In this document: piece by piece, positions 9,190 through 18,092 of the stretch | How positions within the stretch are numbered: position 1 is the first letter of the stretch | How the letters are laid out: each line of letters starts with the position of its first letter | Assembly (NCBI GenBank): GCA_023665275.1 | Contig: JAMPEF010000001.1 | Coordinates: 597,324 to 661,323, forward strand | Direction of reading: 5' to 3' | DNA from: Alistipes senegalensis | GTDB taxonomy: Bacteria; Bacillota; Clostridia; Oscillospirales; Ruminococcaceae | Length of the DNA stretch: 64,000 bases | Made by a program: the position numbers and the translations under genes | The notes under the pieces: model-generated | Told to the model about the DNA's origin: nothing | The model's input: the letters and a program-made list of their open reading frames with translations, nothing else | Databases searched by the model: none

Positions 9190-11247
9190 ATGCTTAAAAA
9201 AATCACAGCCATTTTTTCGGCGGCAGCTTTTTCTATGACGTTAACTGCATGCGGAAATAACAAGAAAAATAACGAATATGTACAGTCAACTTTCAATACG
9301 CAAGCCCGCACAAAACCTGTACAGGAAATCACTTCCGCTGAAACTACCGCCGAACCTACTACAGTACACATCAGCCCCGTGGAAAGAGTTTCAGCGGAAT
9401 GCGGTTCACAGTATACTGCCGACAAGACAATACCTAAAACAGATGGTCTCAACACAATAAAGATTCCTCTTTCCGAGTTCATAGAGGACGGCGATATTAT
9501 ATCATCATTTACATTTATAATTTATTCCGGCGACGGTCTGAATATAGGACAGTTCAAGGGTGGGTGTGGTATTTCCGTAACGGAAGATTTCCCGACAGAT
9601 GATAAGGGCTGGTATCAGTCGCCGGACTTTACGGCAGATACTCAGGGAACTTATGGAGAAATAACATGGGACGTTCCGGCGGACGTAAGCAAATCCGTAT
9701 CAGCAGACGGTGAAGTGCTTTTCGGTTACTGGTGGGGTAACTCTTCAAGTGTAAGGGTTGAAAATGTAATATGTACTTACAAACGCAAAAGGGAATTGCC
9801 GGTTGATGATACTGTTTCAATGGAAGTAGGGGAGAGTATAGGCTTCAATGATACTGAAAATATGATGAAGATAAAAACCGCTGATTTCATGCCAGAGAAT
9901 ACTATTCCGCAAGCCGTGACTTTCAATATAAGCTCCTCCGGTAATATCGGAAAATTTACGGGAGCTTTCGGCTATAAGTCATCTGCCGGACGTTATCAGT
10001 CACCGGACGTGGCATTATTTACAGATAATTCCAGTTTGTCGCTGACATGGTTTGTACCGGAAAAAGCCAAAAATCTTTCCGCCGATAATGGTGAAATACT
10101 TCTTGGCTACTGGTGGAGCGAACAGCCTAATATTACTCTTGATTCTGTGGAAGTGAGGTACAGTATCGGAAACGGCACACAACCTGTCACTACTGAAAGT
10201 ACCGGTCTTGACAGTGAAGACCCTGTAGCACCGGAGATTGACGGACAATTCCGTACACCTGCTCAGATTGTGCAGTCTATAATCGTGGGCTGGAATCTTG
10301 GCAACTCTCTTGACTGCTATGAAAATACTTTTACTAAAGTTGCAACTGAAACGTCGTGGGGAAATTCAAAAACTACTGAAAAAATGATTATGGGCGTGAA
10401 AAATTCCGGATTCAATGCAATAAGAATCCCTGTAACGTGGGGCGAACACATGGACGACAACAATATTATAAATACAGAATGGCTTGACCGTGTACAAGAA
10501 ATCGTTGACTATGCATATAATAATGATATGTTCGTAATTCTCAATATGCATCATGATGACTATTTATGGTTCAATCCGACAGAAGAGGAGTACTCACAGG
10601 ACAGCGCAAAACTTAAGGCTATATGGAAACAGATTTCTGAAAGATTTATAGATTACGGCGACCGTCTTTTATTTGAGGGAATGAATGAACCTCGTACCAT
10701 TAACAGTGAGCTTGAATGGCAGGGTGGTACTCCGGAGGAAAGAGCCGTAATTAACAAGTATGAACAGGATTTCATAGATACTGTACGTTCAACAGGCGGA
10801 AATAATTCAAACAGAACTCTTGTTATAACATCATATGCGGCTTCTGCTGAAACAGCCGCTATTGATGATATAGCCATACCTGACGACAAAAATATTATAG
10901 TTTCCGTACATTATTACGCTCCGTGGAAGTTTTCCGAGGGCATAGATATTGTTTTCACGGAAGACGGCAAAAACGAAATAACTAAAAAATTCGCTGAACT
11001 TAAAGAAAAATTCATTGACAAGGAAACACCGGTCATTATAGGTGAGTTCGGTTGTGTAAACGCCGCCGACAACGCCACACGTTCAGAATACTATAACTAT
11101 TATATATCGTCCGCAAAGGCTAACGGAATTAAGTGTTTTGTATGGGATAACGGAAAATCTTCCGGTGAGTCAAGTTTCGGACTTTTCAATAGAAATAGTC
11201 TTTCATGGAATAATGAAATTCTTGACGGAATAAAAACAGCAGAATAA
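9190..11247 (+). CDS. Cell-surface lipoprotein GH5 endoglucanase-like hydrolase with two binding-like modules
   Basis: 685 residues. The N-terminus is a lipoprotein signal with lipobox LTAC (Cys21), so the enzyme should be anchored outside the membrane rather than on the cellulosome; there is no dockerin. Residues 60-200 and 205-327 are two related beta-sandwich modules, each with a YQSPD segment and ending in (L)FGYWW or LLGYWW plus a final Tyr strand, resembling non-catalytic modules of ruminococcal cellulases. Residues 357-680 are a GH5 domain close to the GH5_4 beta-glucanase/xyloglucanase type: GWNLGNSLD, IRIPVTW, catalytic acid in GMNEPR (Glu500), VHYYAPW and nucleophile in IIGEFG (Glu619). 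Substrate is probably a beta-1,4-glucan; exact specificity is not readable. Confidence 0.9.
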   Translation: MLKKITAIFSAAAFSMTLTACGNNKKNNEYVQSTFNTQARTKPVQEITSAETTAEPTTVHISPVERVSAECGSQYTADKTIPKTDGLNTIKIPLSEFIEDGDIISSFTFIIYSGDGLNIGQFKGGCGISVTEDFPTDDKGWYQSPDFTADTQGTYGEITWDVPADVSKSVSADGEVLFGYWWGNSSSVRVENVICTYKRKRELPVDDTVSMEVGESIGFNDTENMMKIKTADFMPENTIPQAVTFNISSSGNIGKFTGAFGYKSSAGRYQSPDVALFTDNSSLSLTWFVPEKAKNLSADNGEILLGYWWSEQPNITLDSVEVRYSIGNGTQPVTTESTGLDSEDPVAPEIDGQFRTPAQIVQSIIVGWNLGNSLDCYENTFTKVATETSWGNSKTTEKMIMGVKNSGFNAIRIPVTWGEHMDDNNIINTEWLDRVQEIVDYAYNNDMFVILNMHHDDYLWFNPTEEEYSQDSAKLKAIWKQISERFIDYGDRLLFEGMNEPRTINSELEWQGGTPEERAVINKYEQDFIDTVRSTGGNNSNRTLVITSYAASAETAAIDDIAIPDDKNIIVSVHYYAPWKFSEGIDIVFTEDGKNEITKKFAELKEKFIDKETPVIIGEFGCVNAADNATRSEYYNYYISSAKANGIKCFVWDNGKSSGESSFGLFNRNSLSWNNEILDGIKTAE

Positions 11248-11263
11248 AAAGCAGGTGTTAATA

Positions 11264-11611
11264 TTGGAAAAACCTCATTATGAAACAAGGATAGACGAAT
11301 CAATCAACAGGTTTTATCCGGAAATAAGCAAAAATATAGAAATAATCCCCGATATTCCGGAAAACAAAGCTGTATTGATATTCAACCAATTATTAGCATT
11401 TATATGTGATGCGTCAAATATAATGCTTATTTGTTATGCAAAAAAACTTATTAGTAAAATTCCTGCTGAATGGTTAAGAAATAACGTACGGAAAGCAGTT
11501 GAACTCAAAACTGAAGAAAGCTGGATTTTTGATATGAGTGACCCCTATATATACGGCAATCTGAAAGAACTTCTTACTGAATGGAACTGTACAGACCAGA
11601 TTCCAGAATAA
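11264..11611 (+). CDS. Small protein of unknown function
   Basis: About 115 residues, not recognised. A TTG at 11264 with AGGTG seven bases upstream is the best start; a GTG at 11255 has no ribosome site. The sequence is soluble, with a hydrophobic helix near the middle (LICYAKKLI) and an acidic C-terminus. It follows the GH5 gene by 16 bases and shares its terminator, so it is probably co-transcribed, but nothing links it to polysaccharide breakdown. Confidence 0.65.
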   Translation: MEKPHYETRIDESINRFYPEISKNIEIIPDIPENKAVLIFNQLLAFICDASNIMLICYAKKLISKIPAEWLRNNVRKAVELKTEESWIFDMSDPYIYGNLKELLTEWNCTDQIPE

Positions 11612-11613
11612 AT

Positions 11614-11645
11614 AAAAAATACCGTCTTTACAGGCGGTATTTTTA
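11614..11645. terminator. Bidirectional terminator
   Basis: AAAATACCG and CGGTATTTT arms flank a 10-base loop, with A and T runs on either side. It serves the GH5 transcript from the left and the PP2C transcript from the right. Confidence 0.88.
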
Positions 11646-11646
11646 T

Positions 11647-12387
11647 TCAGTCACAATAAACGATTGCAATAATAGTTATATTATCTTTGCTTTTATTGGC
11701 GAGTGCCTTTCGTACCATAAGACTTAACCGTTTATGAAGACTTATCGGCATTTCAAGTATTTCTTCAATTTCAAGTGAGGAAACATAATCAGAAAGACCA
11801 TCGGTGCATAATAACAGTATGTCGCCGTATTTCATGCCGTCTATCCGGATAAAATCTATTTTCGGTATTGTATCGACGTTTCCGAAAACTGGAAAGATAA
11901 TATTACGCCGGACGTGTGTTTTACGCTGTTCCGGAGTTATAGACCCCTCTTCATACATAAGCTGTACAAGTGACTGGTCACGTGAAATCTGGTTGATATG
12001 TCCGTTTCTGAAACGGTAAAGCCTTGAGTCTCCGGCATTAAAAACAGTTATACCCCCGTCAGTATTGAAAAACATTCCGCATAAAGTCGCCTGCATATTA
12101 TGCATATCGGCATTATTTGAACTGTATTCCGCAAGCCTTTTGTGAACTTTCATAAGCGAACTGTTTAAATCTCCGGAAAAATCAATATCACGGACATATT
12201 CAAGACACATACGTGAGGCAAGTTCGCCGGATTTTTCACCGGAAACACCGTCCGATACGGCTGTTATAAAAGGTGCATTCAGTTTCTGTTCTGAAACTCC
12301 ATTATCAGAAACAAAATTACCAATCATGAAAGCGTCTTCATTATGTGGCATTATTCCTTTATCTGTGATACCACAACAGTAGTACAT
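11647..12387 (-). CDS. PP2C-family serine/threonine protein phosphatase
   Basis: 246 residues, a normal size for bacterial PP2C (Stp/PrpC type). Metal-binding motifs are visible: NEDAF near the N-terminus, SDGVSG, GDSR and CTDGLSD, with KDNIT near the end. The start is the ATG at 12387-12385, seven bases after AGGGTGA that overlaps the tatD stop; a TTG six bases upstream is possible. Usually such a phosphatase sits beside a PASTA Ser/Thr kinase, but none is present here, so its kinase is elsewhere. It is last of the SLOG-LCP-tatD-PP2C run. Confidence 0.9.
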   Translation of the reverse strand: MYYCCGITDKGIMPHNEDAFMIGNFVSDNGVSEQKLNAPFITAVSDGVSGEKSGELASRMCLEYVRDIDFSGDLNSSLMKVHKRLAEYSSNNADMHNMQATLCGMFFNTDGGITVFNAGDSRLYRFRNGHINQISRDQSLVQLMYEEGSITPEQRKTHVRRNIIFPVFGNVDTIPKIDFIRIDGMKYGDILLLCTDGLSDYVSSLEIEEILEMPISLHKRLSLMVRKALANKSKDNITIIAIVYCD

Positions 12388-12389
12388 AA

Positions 12390-13163
12390 TCAATCACCCT
12401 GTATTCTGTAAAGCTCCATACCATTACGGCACGTAATGTCAAGTAGTTCCTGAACTGGTATTCCATTTATTTCAGCTGCTTTTGCGGCGGTATATTCTAT
12501 CATGGGACTTTCACAACGTTTTCCACGGAAAGGCTCAGGCGACATATACGGACAGTCAGTTTCCAGTACCAACCTTTCAAGCGGTACGACTTCCAGAGCT
12601 TTCAAGGCTTTTTTAGCGTTTTTAAATGTTATCACTCCGGTAAACCCTATATACATATCCAGCTTTAAAACTTCCTTAACCGTTTCCGCCGAACCACTGA
12701 AACAATGCATAACTCCGGACGGACGATATTTTTTCAGGATATTCATGGTATCTTCAGTTGCATCACGACTGTGTACAATAATGGGTTTATTAAGTTCATT
12801 TGCAAGAATAATCTGATTTTCAAATACTTCAATCTGTTTTTCACGGTCATAGCCATCATAGTGATAGTCAAGACCTATTTCACCTATAGCCATAGTCTTT
12901 GGATTTTCAGTAACGGCATTTCGGACTATATCAATATAATTTTCCGGTAGACCGTCAATATTTTCAGGGTGGAAGCCGGCAGATGTATATATATAATCAT
13001 ATTTTTGTGCAATTTCCGCATTGCCTTTGATGTCTTCCGTACAGGTTGAAGCAAGCATTATATATTTAACTCCCTTTTCCTGAAAAGATGATAATAATTC
13101 TGTACGGTCATTGTCAAATGAAGTATCAGTATAATGTGAATGTGTATCAAAAATATTATACAT
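12390..13163 (-). CDS. tatD: TatD-family metal-dependent hydrolase/DNase
   Basis: 257 residues, standard for TatD. Metal-site motifs DTHSHYTD at the N-terminus, GEIGLDYH, PIIVHSRDA, MHCFSGS and LETDCPY are all present. The family acts as 3'-5' DNase or related metallohydrolase in the cytoplasm. It starts six bases after the LCP-like gene, with only a weak ribosome site (GGAATGA), suggesting translational coupling. A radical SAM protein of the TatD-associated type lies nearby at 16093. Confidence 0.95.
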   Translation of the reverse strand: MYNIFDTHSHYTDTSFDNDRTELLSSFQEKGVKYIMLASTCTEDIKGNAEIAQKYDYIYTSAGFHPENIDGLPENYIDIVRNAVTENPKTMAIGEIGLDYHYDGYDREKQIEVFENQIILANELNKPIIVHSRDATEDTMNILKKYRPSGVMHCFSGSAETVKEVLKLDMYIGFTGVITFKNAKKALKALEVVPLERLVLETDCPYMSPEPFRGKRCESPMIEYTAAKAAEINGIPVQELLDITCRNGMELYRIQGD

Positions 13164-13169
13164 AAAATA

Positions 13170-14036
13170 TCATTCCTTAAAGTAAGCGTTTCGCATATCG
13201 TTTATAAAAGTTTCTGACGGTATAAAATCTTCATTGGAAGTTTCACCATCAATTATAATAAAGTTAGCTATTGAAGTACCATTTTCAAGCATATTTCTTA
13301 TAGCATACTGACGGTTTTTATAGTCAACGGCTGTAATATCGGTTGCTACCATATTTATTATTGAGTCAAAACTTGCCTTGAAATTATCTGCTACACGTTT
13401 TCCGTCGGTCTGATTGAGCATTGAAGAAAGTACAGAACTTGCAGTATAGGCTCTCTGAACTTCTCTTCCGTTGAACATAGGGTATGTTATAAGAGTTTCA
13501 ATCTGATTGCTGTTTAGATATTCTTCACCGCCGGATTTTTTGAATCCTGCTATATCGGGTTCAACATAATAAGTAACACCGCCGAGGACATCGCATACTT
13601 TTCTGAATGCTTCCGGAGTGAATTTTATATATCTGTCGACAGTTATTCCGAATGCCTGATTGACAAAGTTTACAGCCGCCTGAGCTCCGTTGCGGTCATA
13701 CAGACTTTTTATGTGTTCCTGCTGACCGTCAATAACTGAGATTGTATTGGTCGGAATACCTATGAAAATAACTCTCTTTTCGACAGGCTTTGAACGCATA
13801 AGAACAAATGTTGATGAACATTTCTGCTCCGGTTCGTCAAGAATAAGCAGTATTGTATGGTTGTCCTCAGCAGTGACGGAGGCGGCAGCACGTGGTGTTG
13901 GTTCGTCAAGAGGGTCTGCCTGACCGAATCCGAAATATCTGTATATTCCGTAAACCCCTCCACCTATGATAATAAGACCGAAAAAAATTGTCAGCAGAAA
14001 CGGCACAGCAATACTGCCGCTTTTCTTTTTTGCCAT
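13170..14036 (-). CDS. Divergent LytR-CpsA-Psr (LCP) family membrane protein
   Basis: 288 residues from the ATG at 14036-14034 with AAAGGAGCT upstream; a longer frame to 14141 lacks support. One N-terminal transmembrane helix (about 9-30) anchors an extracellular LCP-like domain recognisable by AVNFVNQAFGITVDRYIKFTP and VLGGVTYYV. LCP enzymes transfer glycopolymers to peptidoglycan using conserved Arg/Asp residues. Here the usual RSD and PRDT positions read SSTF and IPTNT, so key catalytic residues seem to be lost. It may be a structural or regulatory paralogue rather than an active transferase. It sits between the SLOG and tatD genes. Confidence 0.75.
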   Translation of the reverse strand: MAKKKSGSIAVPFLLTIFFGLIIIGGGVYGIYRYFGFGQADPLDEPTPRAAASVTAEDNHTILLILDEPEQKCSSTFVLMRSKPVEKRVIFIGIPTNTISVIDGQQEHIKSLYDRNGAQAAVNFVNQAFGITVDRYIKFTPEAFRKVCDVLGGVTYYVEPDIAGFKKSGGEEYLNSNQIETLITYPMFNGREVQRAYTASSVLSSMLNQTDGKRVADNFKASFDSIINMVATDITAVDYKNRQYAIRNMLENGTSIANFIIIDGETSNEDFIPSETFINDMRNAYFKE

Positions 14037-14118
14037 AAAAAAACAGCTCCTTTTTAAAATAAAAATCTTGATTGAAATTTTTTTACTTGCAAAATTCTGC
14101 AAGTGTGATATAATATTA

Positions 14119-14799
14119 TCAGGTGCAGAAAACGTTTTCAAGAAGTGCTATTTCATAACCGATAGTGCGTATGTCAGAATTTGATTTTTCAATAATGCTG
14201 TGTATCTTTTCTGTGCTGAAACTGCATATTTTTCTACCGTTTCTGTATGCATAATTTATAGTCTGAAAAGTTCCGGAGTGTTTATATTCATTGTCTGCAA
14301 AGGCTATGACAGCTGAAGAATGGTCAACCATATAATAATTGCGGTCACGGTACAATGTGTCTGAACGGTCAGCGGATTTATGTTTACTGTAGGTAATATC
14401 CGGATTGCTGTTTACTGTAATAAGATAATCGGAATTTTTTTCAACATTTTCAAGAAGAAATCTATCATTTTCGGGCATGAAATCGGCATGGTGCATAAAA
14501 GGCATTGCTGAAATCAGCTTTATGCGGTCATTACGGCGTTTTTTCATTATGACGTATTCCGCCGACCATAAATCAATACCACCTGCAAGTCCGTTTATGA
14601 AATTTTCGTAACCGGCTTCAATTGCCATATCAATATATCTGTAAAGCATAAGTTTCACTGCTGAATATGTCAGTACCGGATTATTTCTGTAGAGAGTTAT
14701 TCTGTTTGTGCGGTGACCTGTTATACATACAGTCTTTTTTATATCTGTGCTTACAGCAGATGCCGGAAGAACTTCCACGCCTGAAATCAGCGACTTCAA
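14119..14799 (-). CDS. SLOG-fold protein, YpsA/DUF1273-like
   Basis: 226 residues. The opening beta-strand VCITGHR and the following GLAGGIDLWSAE and ISAMPF motifs mark the SLOG nucleotide-binding fold related to B. subtilis YpsA. The biochemical role of such proteins is not settled; links to cell division and stress have been proposed. The start is a TTG at 14799 with GGAGG eight bases upstream and no ATG alternative nearby. It is the first gene after the promoter at 14836-14864. Confidence 0.75.
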   Translation of the reverse strand: MKSLISGVEVLPASAVSTDIKKTVCITGHRTNRITLYRNNPVLTYSAVKLMLYRYIDMAIEAGYENFINGLAGGIDLWSAEYVIMKKRRNDRIKLISAMPFMHHADFMPENDRFLLENVEKNSDYLITVNSNPDITYSKHKSADRSDTLYRDRNYYMVDHSSAVIAFADNEYKHSGTFQTINYAYRNGRKICSFSTEKIHSIIEKSNSDIRTIGYEIALLENVFCT

Positions 14800-14835
14800 A
14801 AAATCAACCTCCGATAATTTATATCAATATTTCAG

Positions 14836-14864
14836 ATTATAACATATATTATTATTTATTTCAA
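14836..14864 (-). promoter_or_regulatory. Promoter for SLOG-LCP-tatD-PP2C genes
   Basis: Minus-strand TTGAAA, 17 bases, TATAAT, followed 37 bases later by the TTG start of the SLOG gene. No equally clear promoter was found for alr on the other strand. Confidence 0.8.
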
Positions 14865-14932
14865 GACATTTTCAAGTATGCGGTAAATTTTAGTGAACTT
14901 TGCACAAAAAAGCAAGAAAGGAAATGACGAAA

Positions 14933-16066
14933 ATGAAACCATATTTAAAAAGGGCATGGGCTGAAGTTTCCATGTCACAACTTAAACGCAACGTTGAAAT
15001 AATAAAAAAACTTAATTCTTCCGCCACTGAAATAATGGCTGTAGTCAAGGCGGACGCTTACGGTCACGGAGATGAATATATTTGTAAATATCTTTATAAT
15101 GAATGTCAGATAAAATATTTTGCCGTATCAAATCTTGACGAGGCAATAGCTGTACGGAATTTCTGTCCGGAATCGGAAATACTTATTTTAGGATATACTT
15201 CGCCGGAATACGCACATGAAATATCACAGTATAATATAATTCAAGGCGTTGTTTCAACGGAATATGCCCGTAAACTTGCATATAATACCACTGTACCGAT
15301 AAGATGTCATATAAAGATTGATACCGGAATGGGAAGAATAGGTCTGAAACATGATACACCTGAATCATGTGCGGACGAAATAGAAAATATCATGAAAACT
15401 GAAAAACTTTCCGTTGAGGGCATATATACGCATTTTGCCGTTGCAGACAGCAAAACTCCCGATAATATAGAATATACCGATAAACAAGAAAAATTCATAT
15501 GCGACACATATGATATTCTTGCAAGTCATGGTATAAAACTTAAACATATGCATTTCATGAACAGTGCCGCAACGTGTTACAGAAATAATCCGAAAAGTAC
15601 TCTTTCACGTGCCGGAATTATAATGTACGGACTTCACCCCGATGTAAGTCTTGAAATTCCGGAGAGCATAGAACCCGTAATGTCTGTAAAAGCCGTCATA
15701 TCCCACGTGAAAACCATTGAAAACGGCGACTGTGTGAGTTACGGACGGACTTTCACGGCTGACCGTGAAATGAAAATAGCAACCGTGACGGTCGGTTATG
15801 CGGATGGCTATTCACGGCTTTTGTCCTCAAAAGGTGAAATACTTGTACACGGAAAACGCTGTAAAATAATCGGTCGTGTTTGCATGGACCAGCTTATGAT
15901 TGATGTCAGCAACGTTGATACACAAGCCGGTGACATAGTAACACTTATCGGTACGGACAGTAATGACCGTATAACCGCCGACGAACTCGCCTCACTTTAT
16001 GGAACGATTGGCTATGAAGTAGTATGCGGAATTTCAAAAAGAGTACCAAGAATATACAAATATTAA
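14933..16066 (+). CDS. alr: Alanine racemase
   Basis: PLP enzyme interconverting L- and D-alanine for peptidoglycan. 377 residues from the ATG at 14933, which is ten bases after AAAGGA; an ATG at 14924 is too close to that site. The PLP lysine lies in VVKADAYGHG (about residue 38), and the catalytic tyrosine region is FTADREMKIATVTVGYADGYSR with GRVCMDQLMIDVS after it. Length and motifs are normal. It is followed by the radical SAM gene after 26 bases. Confidence 0.95.
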   Translation: MKPYLKRAWAEVSMSQLKRNVEIIKKLNSSATEIMAVVKADAYGHGDEYICKYLYNECQIKYFAVSNLDEAIAVRNFCPESEILILGYTSPEYAHEISQYNIIQGVVSTEYARKLAYNTTVPIRCHIKIDTGMGRIGLKHDTPESCADEIENIMKTEKLSVEGIYTHFAVADSKTPDNIEYTDKQEKFICDTYDILASHGIKLKHMHFMNSAATCYRNNPKSTLSRAGIIMYGLHPDVSLEIPESIEPVMSVKAVISHVKTIENGDCVSYGRTFTADREMKIATVTVGYADGYSRLLSSKGEILVHGKRCKIIGRVCMDQLMIDVSNVDTQAGDIVTLIGTDSNDRITADELASLYGTIGYEVVCGISKRVPRIYKY

Positions 16067-16092
16067 ATTATTTAAGAAAGAGGTTTTTAATT

Positions 16093-16707
16093 ATGAAAAA
16101 AGCTATGACAATTTCCTATGAAGTAGGAAACAATCTTTATTTAAATCTCACAAATAAATGCCCCTGCTCCTGTACATTCTGTATAAGAAATTCAGCAGAT
16201 GGTGCATATGGTTCAGACCCTTTATGGCTTGAACATGAACCGGATTTCAAGGAAATCATGGCAGACCTCAACAGCCGTGACCTTGATAAATACACGGAAA
16301 TAGTTTTCTGTGGTTACGGTGAGCCGACCTGTCGGCTTGATACGGTAATTGCGGTTGCAGAAGAACTGAAAAAACGTCCGTCATGTCCGCTTCTCCGGAT
16401 AAATACAAATGGTCTCTCAGACCTGATAAATGGCAAGTCTACTGCTGAAAGTCTCTGTAGTGTAATGGATATAATTTCCGTAAGTCTGAACGCTGGTACA
16501 AAAGAAGAATACATGAAAGTAACACGTCCTAAATATCCGGAGGCTTTCGAGGCTATGCAGAAATTCACTTCCGACTGTGTAAAGACAAACTCCGCACAAG
16601 TGATAATGTCTGTAGTGGACGTCATACCACCGGAACAGATTCAGGCATCACGGGAAATAGCTGAAAAACTCGGCGCAAAACTCCGTATACGTGCCTTTGA
16701 AGAATAA
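16093..16707 (+). CDS. Radical SAM protein, TatD-associated type
   Basis: 204 residues from the ATG at 16093 (AGAGG upstream). The C-PCS-C-TF-C motif binds the 4Fe-4S cluster, with [13 protein letters not shown] near residue 25 and [10 protein letters not shown] after it. Size and sequence fit the TatD-linked radical SAM family. The substrate is unknown. TatD lies 3 kb away on the other strand rather than adjacent, which is a looser linkage than the family name implies. Confidence 0.8.
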   Translation: MKKAMTISYEVGNNLYLNLTNKCPCSCTFCIRNSADGAYGSDPLWLEHEPDFKEIMADLNSRDLDKYTEIVFCGYGEPTCRLDTVIAVAEELKKRPSCPLLRINTNGLSDLINGKSTAESLCSVMDIISVSLNAGTKEEYMKVTRPKYPEAFEAMQKFTSDCVKTNSAQVIMSVVDVIPPEQIQASREIAEKLGAKLRIRAFEE

Positions 16708-16766
16708 TTATGCAAAATGCACTGTTTTTTACGTAACTATTTGTGCAGATTTTTTTGAATATCCTA

Positions 16767-16795
16767 TGGAAAATCTCACCGGAATATGTTATAAT
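16767..16795 (+). promoter_or_regulatory. ilvE promoter with extended -10
   Basis: TGGAAA, 17 bases, TGTTATAAT; the TG one base before TATAAT is an extended -10 that compensates for the imperfect -35. It lies 64 bases before ilvE, after the radical SAM stop. Confidence 0.75.
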
Positions 16796-16804
16796 ATATT
16801 GTTG

Positions 16805-16819
16805 GTGAAACTGTTTCAC
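16805..16819 (+). promoter_or_regulatory. Palindromic operator candidate for ilvE
   Basis: GTGAAACTGTTTCAC is a perfect palindrome apart from its single central base, beginning nine bases after the -10 box and so over the initial transcribed region. That position is typical of a repressor operator. The cognate regulator is unknown. Confidence 0.5.
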
Positions 16820-16858
16820 GGTAAACCTATAAAATATCAAGAAAGCTGGTTGTATAAA

Positions 16859-17926
16859 ATGGAAATCAAATTCACAAAAGCTGAAACCCTTAAAGCTAAA
16901 CCTGCTCCGGACGCTAAACTTGGTTTCGGACATATCTTCACAGATTATATGCTTATCATGCCATACGACGAAGGTCAGGGCTGGCATGACCCTGAAATAA
17001 AGCCTTATGGCAATATTGAACTTTCCCCCGCCGCAATGTGTCTGCATTACGGACAGACAGTTTTTGAGGGTCTCAAAGCCTACAGAACGGCTGATAACAA
17101 AGTACAGCTGTTCAGACCGGAAGAAAATTTCAAACGTCTTAACAGGTCAAATGAAAGACTTGTCATTCCGGAACTTCCCGAAGAACTCGGCATGGAATGT
17201 CTTATGAAACTTCTTGAAATCGAAAAAGACTGGGTACCCTCAAAAGATGGTGAATCGCTCTACATAAGACCGTTTATTTTCGCCGTTGACCCATTTTTAG
17301 GCGTAAAACCTGGCGCACAGTATTATTTTATGATAATTCTTTCACCGTCCGGCGCTTACTATGAAAGCGGTCTTAATCCGGTAAACATTTACGTTGAAAG
17401 TAAATACGTCCGTGCTGTACGTGGTGGTATGGGTTACGCAAAAACAGGCGGTAACTATGCGGCATCCCTGATAGGTCAGGACGAGGCACATAAACAGAAT
17501 TATTCTCAGGTGCTGTGGCTTGACGGCGTGGAACAGAAATACATTGAAGAAGTAGGAGCTATGAATATCTTCTTTGTTATTGACGGAAAAGTTGTCACAC
17601 CTATGTTACAGGGAAGTATTTTACCAGGTATAACAAGAAAATCCGCTATTGAAGTATGCAAATCAAAGGGCATTGAAGTAGAGGAAAGAAGAATCACTAT
17701 TCAGGAAATTGCAGACGCTTACGATGCAGGCAAACTCAATGAAGTTTTCGGAACAGGTACAGCAGCAGTTATTTCGCCTGTTGGTCACCTTAAATGGAAT
17801 GACAAAATCATGGAAATCAATGACAACAAGATAGGTACAATCTCACAGATGCTTTATGATACAATGACGGGTATTCAGTGGGGCAAAATTGAAGATACTT
17901 TCAACTGGATTGTTGAAGTAAAATAA
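16859..17926 (+). CDS. ilvE: Branched-chain amino acid aminotransferase
   Basis: PLP class IV transaminase making or degrading Val, Leu and Ile. 355 residues starting [15 protein letters not shown]; an upstream in-frame extension would run through the promoter and is rejected. Motifs: [21 protein letters not shown], the PLP-lysine region [15 protein letters not shown] and EVGAMNIFF, then [12 protein letters not shown]. This is the longer BCAT form. The ribosome site is weak. It is monocistronic, closed by a terminator at 17934. Confidence 0.95.
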   Translation: MEIKFTKAETLKAKPAPDAKLGFGHIFTDYMLIMPYDEGQGWHDPEIKPYGNIELSPAAMCLHYGQTVFEGLKAYRTADNKVQLFRPEENFKRLNRSNERLVIPELPEELGMECLMKLLEIEKDWVPSKDGESLYIRPFIFAVDPFLGVKPGAQYYFMIILSPSGAYYESGLNPVNIYVESKYVRAVRGGMGYAKTGGNYAASLIGQDEAHKQNYSQVLWLDGVEQKYIEEVGAMNIFFVIDGKVVTPMLQGSILPGITRKSAIEVCKSKGIEVEERRITIQEIADAYDAGKLNEVFGTGTAAVISPVGHLKWNDKIMEINDNKIGTISQMLYDTMTGIQWGKIEDTFNWIVEVK

Positions 17927-17933
17927 TATGTTT

Positions 17934-17963
17934 AAAGACGTACTTTCGGGTACGTCTTTTTTA
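17934..17963 (+). terminator. ilvE terminator
   Basis: AAAGACGTAC / GTACGTCTTT stem with a TTTCGG loop and T-run, eight bases after the ilvE stop. Confidence 0.93.
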
Positions 17964-18011
17964 TTCTGGTAAACCACGGGAAACATTTTCTTAAAAAATC
18001 TCAGGTATATA

Positions 18012-18040
18012 TTGACTTTTCTTTCCGGAAATAGTATAAT
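18012..18040 (+). promoter_or_regulatory. serC-serA promoter
   Basis: TTGACT, 17 bases, TATAAT, followed directly by a 20-base palindrome and then serC. Confidence 0.88.
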
Positions 18041-18042
18041 TT

Positions 18043-18062
18043 ATTTGTATGGCAATACAAAT
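18043..18062 (+). promoter_or_regulatory. Palindromic operator candidate for serC-serA
   Basis: Perfect 8-bp arms ATTTGTAT and ATACAAAT around GGCA, starting three bases after the -10 box, hence across the transcription start. A bound repressor would block the promoter. Its sequence differs from the ilvE palindrome, so a different regulator is implied. Confidence 0.55.
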
Positions 18063-18092
18063 TTATTTTTTAAATATTTGGAGGTTTTTTTA

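Noticed and set aside
14082-14112. ACTTGCA...TGCAAGT hairpin between the SLOG and LCP genes
   Set aside because: The T-run lies on the wrong side for the minus-strand transcript, so it is not a terminator for these genes; no other role is evident.
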